Shown piece by piece: positions 29,601 to 44,600 of a DNA stretch of 64,000 nt (position 1 is the stretch's first letter; each line of letters starts with the position of its first letter). Below the pieces are notes generated by a model. The model had not been told where the DNA came from, did not search any database, and saw nothing but the letters and a program-made list of their open reading frames with translations. This DNA comes from Mactromeris polynyma. Lineage: Eukaryota > Mollusca > Bivalvia > Venerida > Mactridae. The stretch spans positions 372,001-436,000 of the forward strand of contig JASFXZ010000001.1 in the NCBI GenBank assembly GCA_032209605.1, given 5' to 3'. Position numbers and translations under genes: made by a program.

Positions 29601-32600
29601 GTCCGTTGCATCTTCTGTCGTCAACAATTTAGACTGTTAACACTCTAGAGGTAACATCTCTACCTGATCTGCATGTAACTTGGTCAGCATGTTTGTCGCA
29701 ATGACATCTAGGCGAAGTTCGAAACTGGGTCATCTTGGGTCAAAAACTAGGTCACTAGTTCAAATTATAGTAAAACCTTGTTAACACTCCAGATGTCCCA
29801 TTTTTTACTTGATCTATATGAGACATGGTCAGAATGTTTGCCTCAATGAAATTTAGATCAAGTTTGAAACTGGGTTATGTGGGGTCAAAAGACCTTCCAG
29901 TGGTCACATTTTTTATTTTATCTACATGAGATTGGTCAAAATATTTACCTTAATAAGATCTAGCTCAATATTGAAACTGTGTCATCTGAGGTCAAAAACT
30001 AGGTCACAGGATCAAATGATTGAAAATCCTTGTGGATTCTCGGAGGCTGCATTTGCCACAAGACACTTTATCAGAATATTTGTCTTAAAAATGTAAGTCC
30101 AGTGTGGTACTGGGTCATGTTGAGTCAAAAGGTAGATCACAATGTCAAATCATTGAAAATCCTCTTGGACTCTCTTGAAGCCAACATGGCAATGAACTCA
30201 GCTGAGAGATATAGGGCCACTATGGATTGGTCCTCTTGTTTTTATATTGCATTTATTGAAATGAATACAATTTATAATAATTATGTAACTACCATTGTTG
30301 TAAGGAGAAATTTAAAGATATTAAAAACATTGAACAACATGATTTTAAACATTTAACCAAAAAACCTAGAACAACAAGATTTTCAAGATGTAACCAAACT
30401 TCCTTGACATCATATTTTTGGTCATGCACTGATATTACAATGTAGATCTATGCAGTTTTCTGCAAATTGCTGTTCAGTCTGGTTGACCAGACATAGTACA
30501 TTTTCTCATAAAATTGTGTATGAAAGCATGGATGTAATGATCTGTTAAAAGTATGGAACTTTTGTAATTTATGTCATAAATGTATTATTTGTGCAATAAG
30601 CATTGTCAAGTTAACATCTATTTATTAACATGGATAAAAATACAGTAGTATAGATGAAGATGACTGTTCTAGAAATGACCAGTGTATTGACAAATATATT
30701 TTGTTGCAACATTTTAAATGGAAGTCCTATTTTTTCTTCTTAATATAACATAAAAGAATGAAGTATTGTAATTACAAATGCAATGAAATGTAGCTCTGGT
30801 TTTATCAAGAATATGAATTATTTTGTCAGTTCCCAATATTTATCCAAAGTTTTCAAAGAATAATACCTCTAGTCCACATAAATTGAAATTTAGTACATTT
30901 GTCACTTAAAATTTCATACTATGAAATTGATGATGATAATACGAAACATAAAGTTTTGCAGGTTTTGCGTGGTAAAACTTCCTCAATTTTAGCTTGGTCA
31001 GAGAGCTTATGTCATGGCGAATTGTCTATTGTGTGTGCGTGTGTCTGTGTATAACGGAATGTGTTAGAAAACGTTTTAAATTAAAATAAAGTTATATTTA
31101 ACTGATCTGGTCATTATTATTTGTTATTAGCCGTGAGCTTTTTTATTGGTCTATGCATAACTGCAGTTTTGAAAGAAAAGTGGATCGATGTTGCTCACTT
31201 TAAGTTGCTGAGCATGTTTATACAACACATGAATTGTAGAGTTACGCTTTTAACTCTTGATCACTGCTTTCTAGACAGCATTACTAAATAGACAGAAGTT
31301 GAATTAAATATTTTTTACAAAATAATGGTCTTACATGTAGTAGTACATGTACTTGATGCCTTGTATTTAAACTCCCTGAAACAATGTTTATCAAGGTGAA
31401 GACTAGTATCACCATGTCATTGGTTTGTCTGCCCAATATATAACATATGTAGTTTGTGTGGATAACAACTTCATCAGTTTCAAGGACTTGCAATGAAATG
31501 TGGTAATACAAGTACCATGATACGCGCTTTGTGGATGTGCAAGACATAAATATCAGTGCATCCATCAAAATGTTTTAGTATTTTGTCCCTTTGAACTTAC
31601 GTCTCCCTTTAGAACATAATTATGTAATAACATTTTGGTTTATGTTTAAAATAACAAATCAAATTTAAAAAATCTTTGAAATGTATTAGATGGCAAGAAA
31701 AGAGAGGGGATGCACCGCTTCTAATGCTCGGTAGCGTATGAGTACATATGAAGTATGAAATTATAACAAAAACTTCTCTGATATTTAAGGTATTGAGTAT
31801 ATAATCATGTAACTTGGAGATAACTACTGTTAATCATAACAAACATTCTCTGATATATAAGGTATTGGGAGTAAATATGTAGCCCGGGAATAGCAACAGT
31901 AAGTTTTACCAAAACTAGTCAAGCCACATATTCAGAGATGATCAAGCCGACAGTCTTTCAACGCTTTCAGCGCTTTGATTATCTGAATGATCTAGAAATT
32001 GTTAAATTTTATGCTATGATATTTACATTCCAGAGTACCTCTTCACTAGAGAGTAACTTGGAGGGACTAGCTAGTGTACTGGAAGCAGATCTCCCCAACT
32101 ATAAAACTAAAATTATGAGAATTTTATGTGAATGGTATGTGTATTAAAACTATTCATTTGTCTGGAGTAGATATTTTTTAATTTATTGGAGGACTGTGTC
32201 TACATTTTGCAGTAGAATTCAGAACAGATATAATTTAAACATGGTTTAAAAAATTGGTTAATAGCTAGGATATTTTGTTAAGTGGGAATTTGTTCAGTAA
32301 ATTTAGTTCTGTTTGATATATTGTCACCAAAAATTGTGTGTAGTGAGCTTATATGGAAATAAAGTCAAGTTTGAGAAACACGAAAAAATAGGTCAATGGC
32401 GCTACCGGGAATCGAAACAGGTCTACGGATTGCCGGTCCGTTATGCTAACCACTACACCACAGCGACCTGACGTCATTTTCGTCTCACATCGCTTGTATT
32501 TTGGATTGCTTTGTCAAGGTCACTGTTATTATGAATGGACAGACAGGTTCAACTCACTCCGTTGTTTTGTCACATCTCTTTGACTTTGATAAAATCTTTG

Positions 32601-35600
32601 TAAGTAAACATTCTACACTGTTAAGAAACTTCTGGTCTTGGCAAAGATCTATTCAACCTATGCTATATTTTGAATTTCACAATATATAACAATACTTTGT
32701 GATGGGTTTGTCCATCATATCTGTATTAAAATCCTTAGAGGTTAAAATGTCATATATATGTGTTGTTTATTCTTTTATCACTTTTCTTGTTTATTCATAG
32801 TGCTGTGAAGTTGCCAGAAAAGCAAGCTGTATATACAACTCTGGTTGGTCTTCTGAATGCCAAGAACTACAACTTTGGTGGAGAGGTTGGTATATTTCAC
32901 GTCCATCAAAGGAAAACATAGGATACTGACCAGATGAATTATAAAATAGAATTGTTACTTGATTACTTATGACTTAATTTTCTGACATTCGTATGTATGA
33001 TGTATGTTATGTTTATTATTTGTATAAAAAATTAATGGTAGTTATCATATATATAAGTGATGGATAATCGGACGAATTTCATAATCGATTATCTATCTAT
33101 AGCTTGAAAAAAATAGATGTCAAAAAAGTAAAAATTTCCGATTATAATAGATTATTGTAGATCATAATCGATTGTCGCCGATTTCGGACGATTTTTCGAT
33201 TATTTTTCGATAATCACGCCATCACTTATATATATACACACATGCAAGCAATTGTTACATGTTTTTGGGAGCTATGCACTTTCTGTTTTGTTTTTTCCTC
33301 ACTTCTTACTCTTATATACTGATGTTTTACCTTACATTAGATAGTTTCTTAACATATTACCTAGTATTCTTGTTTGTTACATGATTGATCAAATCTGCCT
33401 TAATATTACCAGTTTGTAGAAATGATGATCAGACATTTGAAGGAAGCATTGAAGACTGAAGAGTTTAATGCTGCTCGACTTATTGTGAGTACTTATCTCC
33501 CTTTGTTGATAAGTTTGTAATAAATTGTTTATTACCCCGTCAATTACATGCACAATTTTTCTAAATAGGTCGTGAAGTTCAGCTTGAGTCGTTCATAATG
33601 ATCTAAATATTCACAAACATTTAAGGTGAACATTAAAACGGGTTCAACTCAAGGTCAAAATGAAACAATATTCTCAGTCTGAAATCAGTTTGAAGAACTG
33701 AACAGTAAAAGCAAAGTCACCCATTCTGAACTCGGCACTTATTTGTGAAAAGTCAACACTATGCTGACATAGTGCTGAGTATTTTATGTAATTCATTATG
33801 CTTGGAGTTAATTTAAGATTGAGTGTAAGTATCTAGTGCTGACTAATCATTGTAATCAATACTTTCACTTAAATTTTAGATTGACACTTAAATCTATATA
33901 ATTAGATCAAACCAATGCTAAAGAGTACATATGATATTCTTAAGTGGATTTGTCTTTGTGATCTAAAACATATGAACATTTAGATTCATTTTAATATATT
34001 ATGATTTATAGGTTCGGTTCCTAGCTGATTTGGTGAACTGTCGAGTTATTGTGGCTGGATCTCTCCTAGCTATGTTTGACAATTTTATTGAAGTCACACT
34101 GGAAGATAATATTCCCCAGGTAATTATTTTCGTGTTGTTGTAGTCATTCTGTAATAAGGATATAAATCCGGACTATAAGACGTCAAAAATATTGTATGTT
34201 TTAGATCTGTTCCTTTCTTCAAGTGCTTTTATGGTAGGTTAGTTTTAGTATAGTAAGCACTAATTCAAGATGAAGAATCACTATTTGTCTTCTGGATAAA
34301 TCTGGTAATTGTCAACCACTAGAAAAATCAAACGATATTGACCAATATTTGGGTATAGTGATTTTCAGAAATTGAATTGATTGAATACTTGTGCAAAAAT
34401 ATTGACATAGAAGAGATAATCGATAAGAGCTTTCTCAGTATATATACAGTCTGGTTTCATTAGCTCTTTCTGAGTTTGTGACAGTCTACCACTCTGTATA
34501 GACTTAGAAAATTTTACAGTAGATTATATATCCCTTGTCATTTCCCTCCAACTCTGATTCCTACAGAGAAGTTGTCATTTGGTTTTTGAAGAACATGTTA
34601 GTTGTGGGTGGTATTCCAGGAACACTGGTTAGATCGGCTGGCTGCAGTATATATGTGATATACTGTTAAAATGATGTAAACTCCTACACATTGAAGCATG
34701 GTGTTGCATACAATAGTTTAAATATATTTTTGAAGATTCTCTTAAATCAGCTTACCAAATTTTGTCCAAATTGGATTTTGTTTAGAAACGAATGCATGCA
34801 GTCAATTCAAATTTTCAGCTATCATACATACTGATATTTGTGTATGTACTGAATTGTCAGATCTCTAAATAGGATATGTATTTACTTGTATAGGTCCGAT
34901 CAGATTGGTATGTGTATGCTGTTCTGGCTGCTCTACCATGGGTGAGTATTATAACTATGTACAATTCTATCTCTCTACAATGACAGTGTTTGTTTTAACA
35001 AATTTACAAAACACTCGGATACATTGTTGATCAATCACATTTTACGAAGTTAGAGTCTTTACATCAGGTACAGCAAGTCACTGGTTTGAGCCCCCTGTTT
35101 GACATATGAAAGTCATTAATGGTACTGGTAGCTCCCTTGTCAATGCTCAACGTACAAGGGCAGTTATGAAAACAGGAAATCTCTCGAAATCCTGTATTTT
35201 CCTTTTTAATTCAATGCATAAAAATCTTAATACTGGACTGTCTGAATTCTAGATTTCGGAGGGCTTTCAATACCCCTGATAGATATTTTACCCCAGAAAA
35301 TCGGACAGGTACATGTTAAGGGCCTCGCTATATGACGAATGAGGAAGGGGCATAAAGTCTTACCCCTGTCTGTCTGAGTGTGCGTCCATGCCAAAAATTG
35401 GTTTCCGATCATTAACTCAGGAAAGGATGGATGGATTAAATTCATATGGGGTTTTCCGGGAGTTTACTGTAATTTCTTTTATGACAAACATTATCTCATG
35501 TAATATCACAAACATGTTGCATATTTTTTAACACCTTTTAATAATGTTTTAGGTCGGGAGAGAAATGTTCGAAAAGAAAGAAGTGGAGTTTCAAAAACTT

Positions 35601-38600
35601 CTTATCACCATTGATAATTTTATAAGGTTAGTTCTCCAGTATTCCCTATTGTCTGTATTATCGAGAAGCATTTAGTAGGTCACTGTCAAAGGTAAAGGTC
35701 ACAGTGCCATTTTGTTCAAAACCATAGAAATCTTCTACCTGTCCTCAAAACCTGTTGGTACAATGGTCCTACTTTTGCTCTAGAATGCATATCTGTTCAT
35801 AGGAAACAAAAATAAAATTATAATGAAACAGATGAGCGCTGCTATGGGATTTAAAACCTCTTCTGTAAGTGACACCATTTCAAGAAAACGCAACATGTGA
35901 TGTCACTATTTGCAAGCAGGAAACAATATTTACTCCATATGGTCACTTCGTTGTCATATTGCCATATGGGGCAAATATTACTTAGATGTCTGTACATGGT
36001 GATGTTTCATGTGACGTTTTTTTGGAAATGGCATCACTTAAAGTAGAGGTTAAAATCGTACAGCGGTGCTCAAATATAAAATGAAATAAACAATGCAGCA
36101 GGGTTTTCTGTCAATTTTAAGGAATTCTTTGTGCTGCAAACTTACAAATAACTTTGTAGACTGCATGGTAACATGTGATTAAAAATGCAATTATATACTG
36201 TTCTGGCATATATTAAACTTTCGTCTATTATGTTACATTTGAAAGAAAAATCTTGAGGTTGGAATTTACTCACTGAAACATTTCGTTCTTTTTCTAATCC
36301 AGTAAGAGGCAAAAGATTCATGTTCCAGCATTGAGAGTGTGGTCCTCAGACAGCCCTCACCCACAAGAAGAGGTACGTATGATGGGGGTACAGTCTGTTA
36401 CATACTGTTTGTACTCATCCGACTGATAAAAGCACCGTCATTGATTATACCCTCACTTCAGAAAGTGAAGTAGGGGCTACGTAGGAAACATGTGTGTTAT
36501 ACATAGTGTCATGTCCTATCCTCTCCTACACCACATGAAGGATTTCAATGAAGTTCACATAATGATTTTTACCAAGTCTAGTTGTGCTTATCCTCTTAGC
36601 ATTCGGGTTGCATGATTTTTGACAGAGTGATTGCCCTTCAGTAATAGAAAATGATAGAAAAATTTCATTGTGGAGCGAACTACTTCTACAACTTGTTGAA
36701 GGTTTTCATGAAACTTTTACAGTGTTTGGAGGATTTTCATGAAACTTCACACCAATAATCAAAGTGATTAGTTGTAGTATGCGACCTGAATGGTTTTCTG
36801 ATCACAGGATGGCCTACTGATCGAAACTTGAAAGTACTTGGCACAGAGTGATCGTGATATTGTAAACGGTTTAACCGATTTGAAATGTTTGTTATCTTTG
36901 TATATAATGTATGTGACCTGAAAGTACTCTGTTCAAAATGATTGTGTTATCGCAAAATTAATGACCTCTGGCTTCTGTACCTTGAAAACATGTTTTTATC
37001 TAATGCTTTCAGTACCTTGACTGTTTATGGGCACAAATTAAGAATCTACAGAGCAACAAATGGATTGAGAAGCAGGTTCCAAGACCATATTTAGCCTTTG
37101 ACAGCGTCTTGTGTGAAGCATTACAACATCCTCTGCCACAGGTTATCCCACCCTCTCACAATGAGGAGATTATGTATCCGTTGCCAACAGTTGTATTCCG
37201 TATGTTTGACTATACGGATGTACCTGAGGTCAGTACAGGTGTTATTATATTGCTTTTTCTTTTTCGTCTTTTGAACTGAGTTGGTTGTGTGGTTGTGTGA
37301 TTGACTTTTTGAGGATACGAGGCTGAAAGTCATCTAAGCTTTATGTTCTTCACTCTCATAAATAATACTATCAGAAACGTATCGAGGGAAACAAAAGAAT
37401 TACCTAAACAGAATTGCGAGTAAAGCTGATGTGCTGTGCTAACAATTTATAGTAAATGCTGTTTTTTGTTCGATTTTCTAAAGCAATATATACCATTTGA
37501 ATGGTGACAATCTATATTTTCCAAAAATACACACTTGAAGATATTTATTGTTACCATAAATATTGAATTTATTATTAATCCTAACCACACAATGGGAATT
37601 ATCCATACAAGTTATATGGAGAGATAAGCAGTCAATGATATTTACTCTCTAAAAATTGATAAAAATGAGGGTATGCCAATCGGTGTATACATCTAAATTC
37701 TACTGGTTTCTCATTCATGTTTGGGTATTAGTACTATTAGTCCTGGTTGGAACCTAGCGGCATTATGTAGGTCATCTGACAGCCTTATAATGACTGAAAT
37801 ATTTTGTTTATCCAGAACTTATTCAGTTTTTATTTAGAGCCGAGTTGTGCCTTTGATTTAAGAAAAATGGCCCGTTGGAAACCTCAGAGCTTGTGTCACT
37901 CCTATCTCAAAAGTTTACAAGTTACAAATCTATTGATTTAATTGGTTTACTAAAGTAGTTATCTTGTGTCCATTCTTGGGAAATTTTGTCTGAAAATAGT
38001 AAATAGTCATATGTAAACTGATTCATATGGTGAATTTATAAGTTGGAAATCATGGATCACATGATTTGCAGTCGTGAGTAATGCTTTTAATAAAGCTTTG
38101 ATAAAGGATTTACACTACAAGATTGAATCTTTGTATGTATGGTAACAGAAAAGTTGTTGATAAAACCATTTTATACCCCTGTAAACTTGTTTTGTTAAAT
38201 CTTAGGACATATATATGTATATGACAACATTTATATTACCACAGGGACCTGCAATCCCTGGTTGTCATTCAATTGACCGTTATCTCATCGAAGACGATAT
38301 GAACAATTTCATAAGGACAAACTATCTAGACAGAAAAGACTGGTATGATATATTATGTTACCGGTGGGACCATTCTTAGAGTTAAAAGTTGCATAATCAG
38401 TCTAACATGTCCAAGCTATAGAGTTGTTGATATTGGAGCACAAGGTGGTTAGTTTGGACTGTGTATGGTTGACTCTCGTCTGGTGATGCTGTTTTTGTGA
38501 CTTTTAACTTCACAATTTGTTTAGAAATTTCTCACAAGTTTCTTTCATTGTTTATACCTTGTTACCATGACACCTTCATATTTTCACCCAGGTATTTCGA

Positions 38601-41600
38601 TACTATAAAAAGGCTTACACTACTAGCATGTATCTGTACTGTGCATCTGTACTGTGTCTATGATCCGGCATGTAGCTCCATATGTTAAGATATATATCCA
38701 CACAATTAATCAACCTTTATCTACCACAAGCTATGTTATGGTAACATTTGGTATGTAATGATCATGTGAGAATTTTGTAAACAATGGATGTGATTTACTG
38801 TGTGGTCTACCAAACATGTATCATGGAAATCTTGTTCAGAAGAAATATCAGCTTTATTGCTTGTTTATATAAAACTGGTAATGCATGGATGTAGATCATT
38901 TGGGTGGGAAAACTAGGTTACAAATTCAAATTGAAGTAATACATTATAAACACCCCTGAAATCAAAGGTCAAAACATACGTTTATTATAGTATGATTGTG
39001 TTGTTTGATAGATGGCCTCGAATGAGATGAGCCTTATAGCATCCATCTTTAAATAAAGAATTATTATTATTATAGTCTACCAGAAGTTCATTACTTATTA
39101 CTTATGGGTAATTGGGGTAAGTCTAGAACCATAGATATAGGCTGTTTACATCCTAGATGTCACATTTTTACCTAGGTTACAGGAAGCCTAGGCCCATATT
39201 CACAAACGTTATAAGACTGAATCTCAGACTTAGACTTTAAAATTGCAAAAATTAAATTTACAAGCTTTTCGTTTTCGTTTTCATTGTATTTAAACGGATA
39301 AATGTTGCCTGAATATTTCTTGTTACTCTCTCTACACTTTTGCCATGTTTTATCAAAATATATTGTGTAACAATAACGTAGGAACAAAATGAAAAATTTT
39401 AAAGTCTAAGTCTGAGATTCAGTCTTAAAACGTTTGTGAATACGGACCCTGGTCTAACTGTTCGTATTTATGAATCCTAGGTCAAGCTTAAAAATTGGTC
39501 ATGAGGGGTAAGAAGTTAGGTCACATTGGTCAAATTATAGAAAAACCATGTTAAGGACAAAGTGCAAGGCATTATGGTCCATTTGTTGATTAGTGCTTGG
39601 GGATTAGTTGTGTGTTAACCCAGAAGTTTGAACATTTTGTTGAAGTAGATATGCACAGTTCGTAATTTTCTAATCTGTTTTGACAAGAAATGGCTGCATA
39701 ATTATCTAAACAAGATTTCAATGTATCACTGTTTGGTAAGTCCATCACACACAGTCAAGTGAAGAATGGTCCTTGGTCTTGTCATGGATATATATTTCTG
39801 GGTGTACAAAATGTTACTTTGTTTGTTGTGTAATATTTTTTCAGGGGCCAGCAATGCCAGGCACTCGTGCTATAGAAAGATTTTTAATAGAAGAGAGTAT
39901 ATCCCACATTATAGACACTTTCCATTTGGAGAGAAAGGACTGGTAAAAGTGTTCATTTCTGTTCTATCGAGATAGATGAAATTATTTCATAAATATCTAT
40001 TTGTTGATATTTTTGTTAATTGTGACTAGTTTAGTGTTGAAGATTTTGCTTGTTGGCTCTTACATGTTTCATCAACATGTTTACAAAAGTTTTCAAAGTG
40101 GATATTTATCACTGTTTATACATGTGTATATATAGGTGTGTGATACTAATATTATGTCTTGATTTATATTCATTTTTATGTCTTAACTGAACACTGCTGC
40201 TTGTGTAGTGTTACTAATTAGGCTCAATTGTCTATTTTGTTACATTTACAGTGCAGCTGCTCTGCTGAGCTATTCAACAAAAAACAAAATACCACTGAAC
40301 TATATTATAGTCGAGGTAAGATATAATTTATCTATCTATATTATATCGTGATTAATTTGTATACATATGCCATTATTAATTTTACAATCTGATTGGTTAA
40401 AGAGGTCTTAAGCGTTCAAACAAGAACTTCTAACTATATTTTCCTAGGTAAAATGATTGGCTAATAGATACTTACCAATATATCCCCTTATTCACCTTAT
40501 GGTGTTCATTCTTATACCACTGTTTGGAATGATGACAGCTGAGGTGCGTTCTTTAGAGGTAGGGGAAGTAAGCGAGAAAAGTTGGTCAGTTTAGAAAAGC
40601 TAGCTGTCTAAAAAACTTTCAAATGCTTCGCTAGCCACAAAATGGTGCCCGCCAGACCAGACAACACTGTTCCGCATGGAAGCCATTTTGTTTAGCAAAG
40701 CTAGCACTGTCGGATCATGCTACCTATTGAAAGATAGGGGCTTCTTTTCCTATGTTTAAGAAACAGCAGCGCTACTTTCTCTACATAGCGCTAGGTAGAA
40801 TTCTTTTTTTCCTACCTCTAAAAACCGCGCCTTAGATGACTACTTTATGTACTTAGTTTGGCGATTTGTCTAAGTAATATCAACCAATAGTGGTCATTAT
40901 GGTGAATTTTTATACACAAATTTCTTGTGCATTTTTCAATGACAAAATAAGCAATACTGCTTTTGAAATTGCTAATAGCACATTGCTATGTCTCAGATAG
41001 TCAGCTTCAAAGATATTTTATCCATAAAAAAATCTGAAAATTATGTAATAGTCTGCTGGTAAAAAATGTTACATATAAATTCTGAGCTTGATTCTCTAGG
41101 CATAACTATTATAATATTATACAAAAATGCTTAAAACCATACTGCAAAATGAAGTCTCAAACTGACAGATTTCTGTTTTACTTGTTTGTAATGATATTGG
41201 GATATGAACAAATGATAAATATAAAATATGTCAAGATATACTGTAATATTGTTTCAGGTTATGTTTGGACAGCTGTTTAGATTACCAACTCCTCCCTATA
41301 TTGAGATATTCTATGGTTCAACACTGATTGAGTTATGTAAACTACAGCCTGGTTCCATGCCACAAGTTGTATCCTTTGTTTAAAGCAAACCTAATTTTGT
41401 CTCCACCTACTGGGGCTGGTAAAATGTAAACCATCTTGTTTGTCCACCCATCTGAGAGTCATAAATCTGATCAGCACATCTCCAACTGGACGACTGGTTG
41501 GATTTTCTACATAACTGCATGATATTTTTTGGAAGCATCCCCAGTTGTAAGTATTCGCAAATCTACAAATGATGTCCCTTACACTGAGTGTTTATGGCAG

Positions 41601-44600
41601 GGCATCTTTGTTTTTAACTGGGTTATAAGAATGTGATATCATGTTGTGGGTGGACGGGTTTTTGTCAAACTGGAGGTATCTGGTGATTAACTTGAGTTTC
41701 ATTTAACATATTCAAACCCAACTTGGTGTATAGTACGAACATGTGATGTGTCTGCTGGGGATTGCTTTTGTGGCCGTTCTGTCCAAGGCCAAGATCACCA
41801 TTACTCAAATTAGAAAATCGGTTTTCACTCAAAGTCTCCTCTTTGCTTATGCATACTGTGTCATTATTGGTTTCAGCTTCGCATATTACATGCTCTGACC
41901 TACTTATGAACTTATTTCAAGTGCCTATGATTTTAGGCTTACATCAGTGTTTTAGCATGCCCTGCACAATCGAAGCTTTCCTAACTGATGGGTTTTCGAT
42001 GCAGAAATGTTGACGTAAAAGACTTAGTATAAATAGCAGTCTACTATATTGGATGTTTAAAACCTGGTTTGTGGTATTGTCACGTTTCTTGTGATGCTGT
42101 TACAGATGTACATGTATCTAGTAATGACACCATGTGTCTTTCTGTCTTCAGTTGGGTGTCCTGATTATGTCTCTTAAACGCATGGCCTTATTCCAATCAC
42201 TGTAGTTTTGTTCAAGTTTGGCAGAACTTGATGTAACATGTATTTATATGATTCTGCTCTGTCTTCCCTTCAATGTTTTGTTATGCTATTTTCTTTAATG
42301 GTGATTTAAGCTTGCACAAGCAACTGAGATGCTGTATGAACGACTTGATACAATGAAAACAACTTGTATTGAAAGGTAAAACAATCATTCAGTTCTGTTT
42401 AATGTTTATGATTGTATTTTGCTACTATTATGAACACATTATGTGTACATGTACATGCATAATACAGCCACCAAACTAGTCGTATGAGTGTTGCAATGAA
42501 ATCTCAATTTTCACGCCCTTTTCTCACAAATATGTTAGTGAGGATATGAATTACCTATAGTGATTGCTGAATGTTTTCTTTAATTAGATGAAGCTGATCA
42601 AGTTGTTTCAGTGTTACATAATGTTTGATTGCAGCTGTTTATGTGTATTCTACTATCTTGCTTTGTGGTCAGCCTTATAGTTTACCTCAATACAAGATGC
42701 TCAATGTGAGCTTAAATTGTTCAGTTAGTCAACACGCAAACCTTGTGTACACCAGACAAGCCACATTTTCTTCTTGAACTACATGCACCGTGGTCAGAAT
42801 ATGTGTGGTTATTAACTCTAGGACTCCGGTTTGAAACTGAGTTATATCAGGTCAAAACTAGGTCAATAGCGTATACATTAGTCAACTCATCACATGCTTT
42901 ATGTTTGCCTGACGTTACCAACTGGTCAAAATATTCGTCACTATGCAGATACTCGTGTTAGTGATACTTTGCCCTTATGGCTATCTTTTTCTGTTAATAG
43001 ATGTACTCTGGATTGGTATAAATATGGGTATTTTCCCTCTTATCATGTGGTATGAACAACAATATACCATTAACATCGTGCTTGAAAAACAATGGAATCA
43101 CAGACATGATTTAATGTCTGACTGAACTTCAATGGATGAAAAATTGAATATTGCTTGTACCGCGCATAAAAACCTATTTATAGCGAATTCTGACTTTCAT
43201 CTGTTTACTGATTTGTTGTGTTTATTTTGTAGATTCTCAAACTGGTTTGCTTACCATTTGAGTAACTTCCAGTTTCGTTGGAGTTGGGATGACTGGATTG
43301 CCTGTACTCAGGTTAATCCACTGTTACCTAAACCTAAGTTTGCCTCAGAGGTTCTTCACAAATGCTTGAGGTAAGTAATACATTAACTCTTTAATGCAAT
43401 GCTAGATTAAGACATGAACACTTTGTTGCAATGGTAGATTTAGTCAGTATCTTCGAGATGGCAGATTAAATAAGAAGCTCTTCAATGTGGTGGTATATTT
43501 AGTGAGTATCTTTGTGATGGCAGATTAAGTGAGAAGCTCTTCAATGTGGTGGTAGATTTATAAAAGAACTCCTCAATGTGATTGCAGAAAGTTGAAACTG
43601 CATTGAAGAGTCCAATTTGATGTTTTATATGATGGACTGTTTAATCAAAATTACTTTAAAGAGCAAGGCATAGAGCCATTTTAAACAAACTATTTAATAA
43701 ACAGCTTGAAGATAACGGGTAAGTATTGTTGTCAGAACAGGAAGATCTTCGTGTTTTTAGACATGTGATAGCTACATGTAAACTTCATTGACTGGTGTGG
43801 ATGTTTTCAGACTCTCCTATCATCAGAGGATAAAAGATTCGGTACCAGAAAGTTTCTCGGAGTTGATACCAGCAAAACCCCAGGCTAGATACAAGTATGA
43901 AGAGGAAGGGGCAGGTATGTTTGTAGTTTGTTTATACTGCTGTGGACAATGTATACTGTGTTGTAGTAATAGCATAGTTTTCTCACTTTTATTGTCTTGC
44001 TAATTATTCCTGTATAAAACAAACAAATCACATTACTGCTAAACTTGCTAAAAAGACTTATTACGCTACACTTTGAAGAAGATGGGGTATATTACATGCC
44101 TTACATTGGCCTGTTTGTCTGTGGACTAAATGATAATAGGAAAATGCTTGGACTACAATTTTAATGGTCATTATTTAATTGCTTATGGTCTGCAGATGGC
44201 CCATATTGAATTGAAGTCAATATGTCCTTGGTCTATGCCTCAATGACCATCACACAGTTAGTGAGTTCTGCTCTGCATCTTGATAACACTGGATTCTACT
44301 CATCGATTGCACGCTGTAATATAGCCCGCGAATGACTGAAACCGACCGGTTCCGAAATTGGCTCAAGAAAAAAAAGCCAGCGCTAACCCTGCTCATATCC
44401 CATCAATATAACTGGAGTGCTGTAGGATGTATGTTGGTCAGTAGATGACAATTGTTGCTAGAGAATCAGTTTGTATATCTATGTGTTATTAATGACAATA
44501 TTTGTTTGTTAATGACAGGTTCTCTGCCTGGAACAATGGTGGCACATACATTGATGGATCAAATCAAATCAAAATGTACACCAGAAGAGACTCTGGTTAT

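Larger units (their letters stand above)
23618..32033 (+). other. NCBP1: NCBP1 intron 2 (8.4 kb), repeat-rich
   Basis: Bounded by GTAGAC and a CATTCCAG acceptor. It contains a possible nested small gene (24472-29168), two MITEs (26455-26750, 27133-27514) and two families of tandem dispersed repeat (28050-28855, 29573-30240). There is also a hairpin at 23864-23888 (GACTGTCGGCC to GGCCGGCAGTC) and a 27-bp duplication at about 24187-24232. The remainder is featureless AT-rich DNA. Confidence 0.85.

Noticed and set aside
31284..31568. 94-residue minus-strand open frame in NCBP1 intron 2
   Set aside because: No family signal and no splice or polyadenylation context on that strand.
32395..32470. 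Functional tRNA gene on the minus strand
   Set aside because: The acceptor stem does not pair, U33 is missing, and a related copy exists at 45.5 kb. A SINE fits better.
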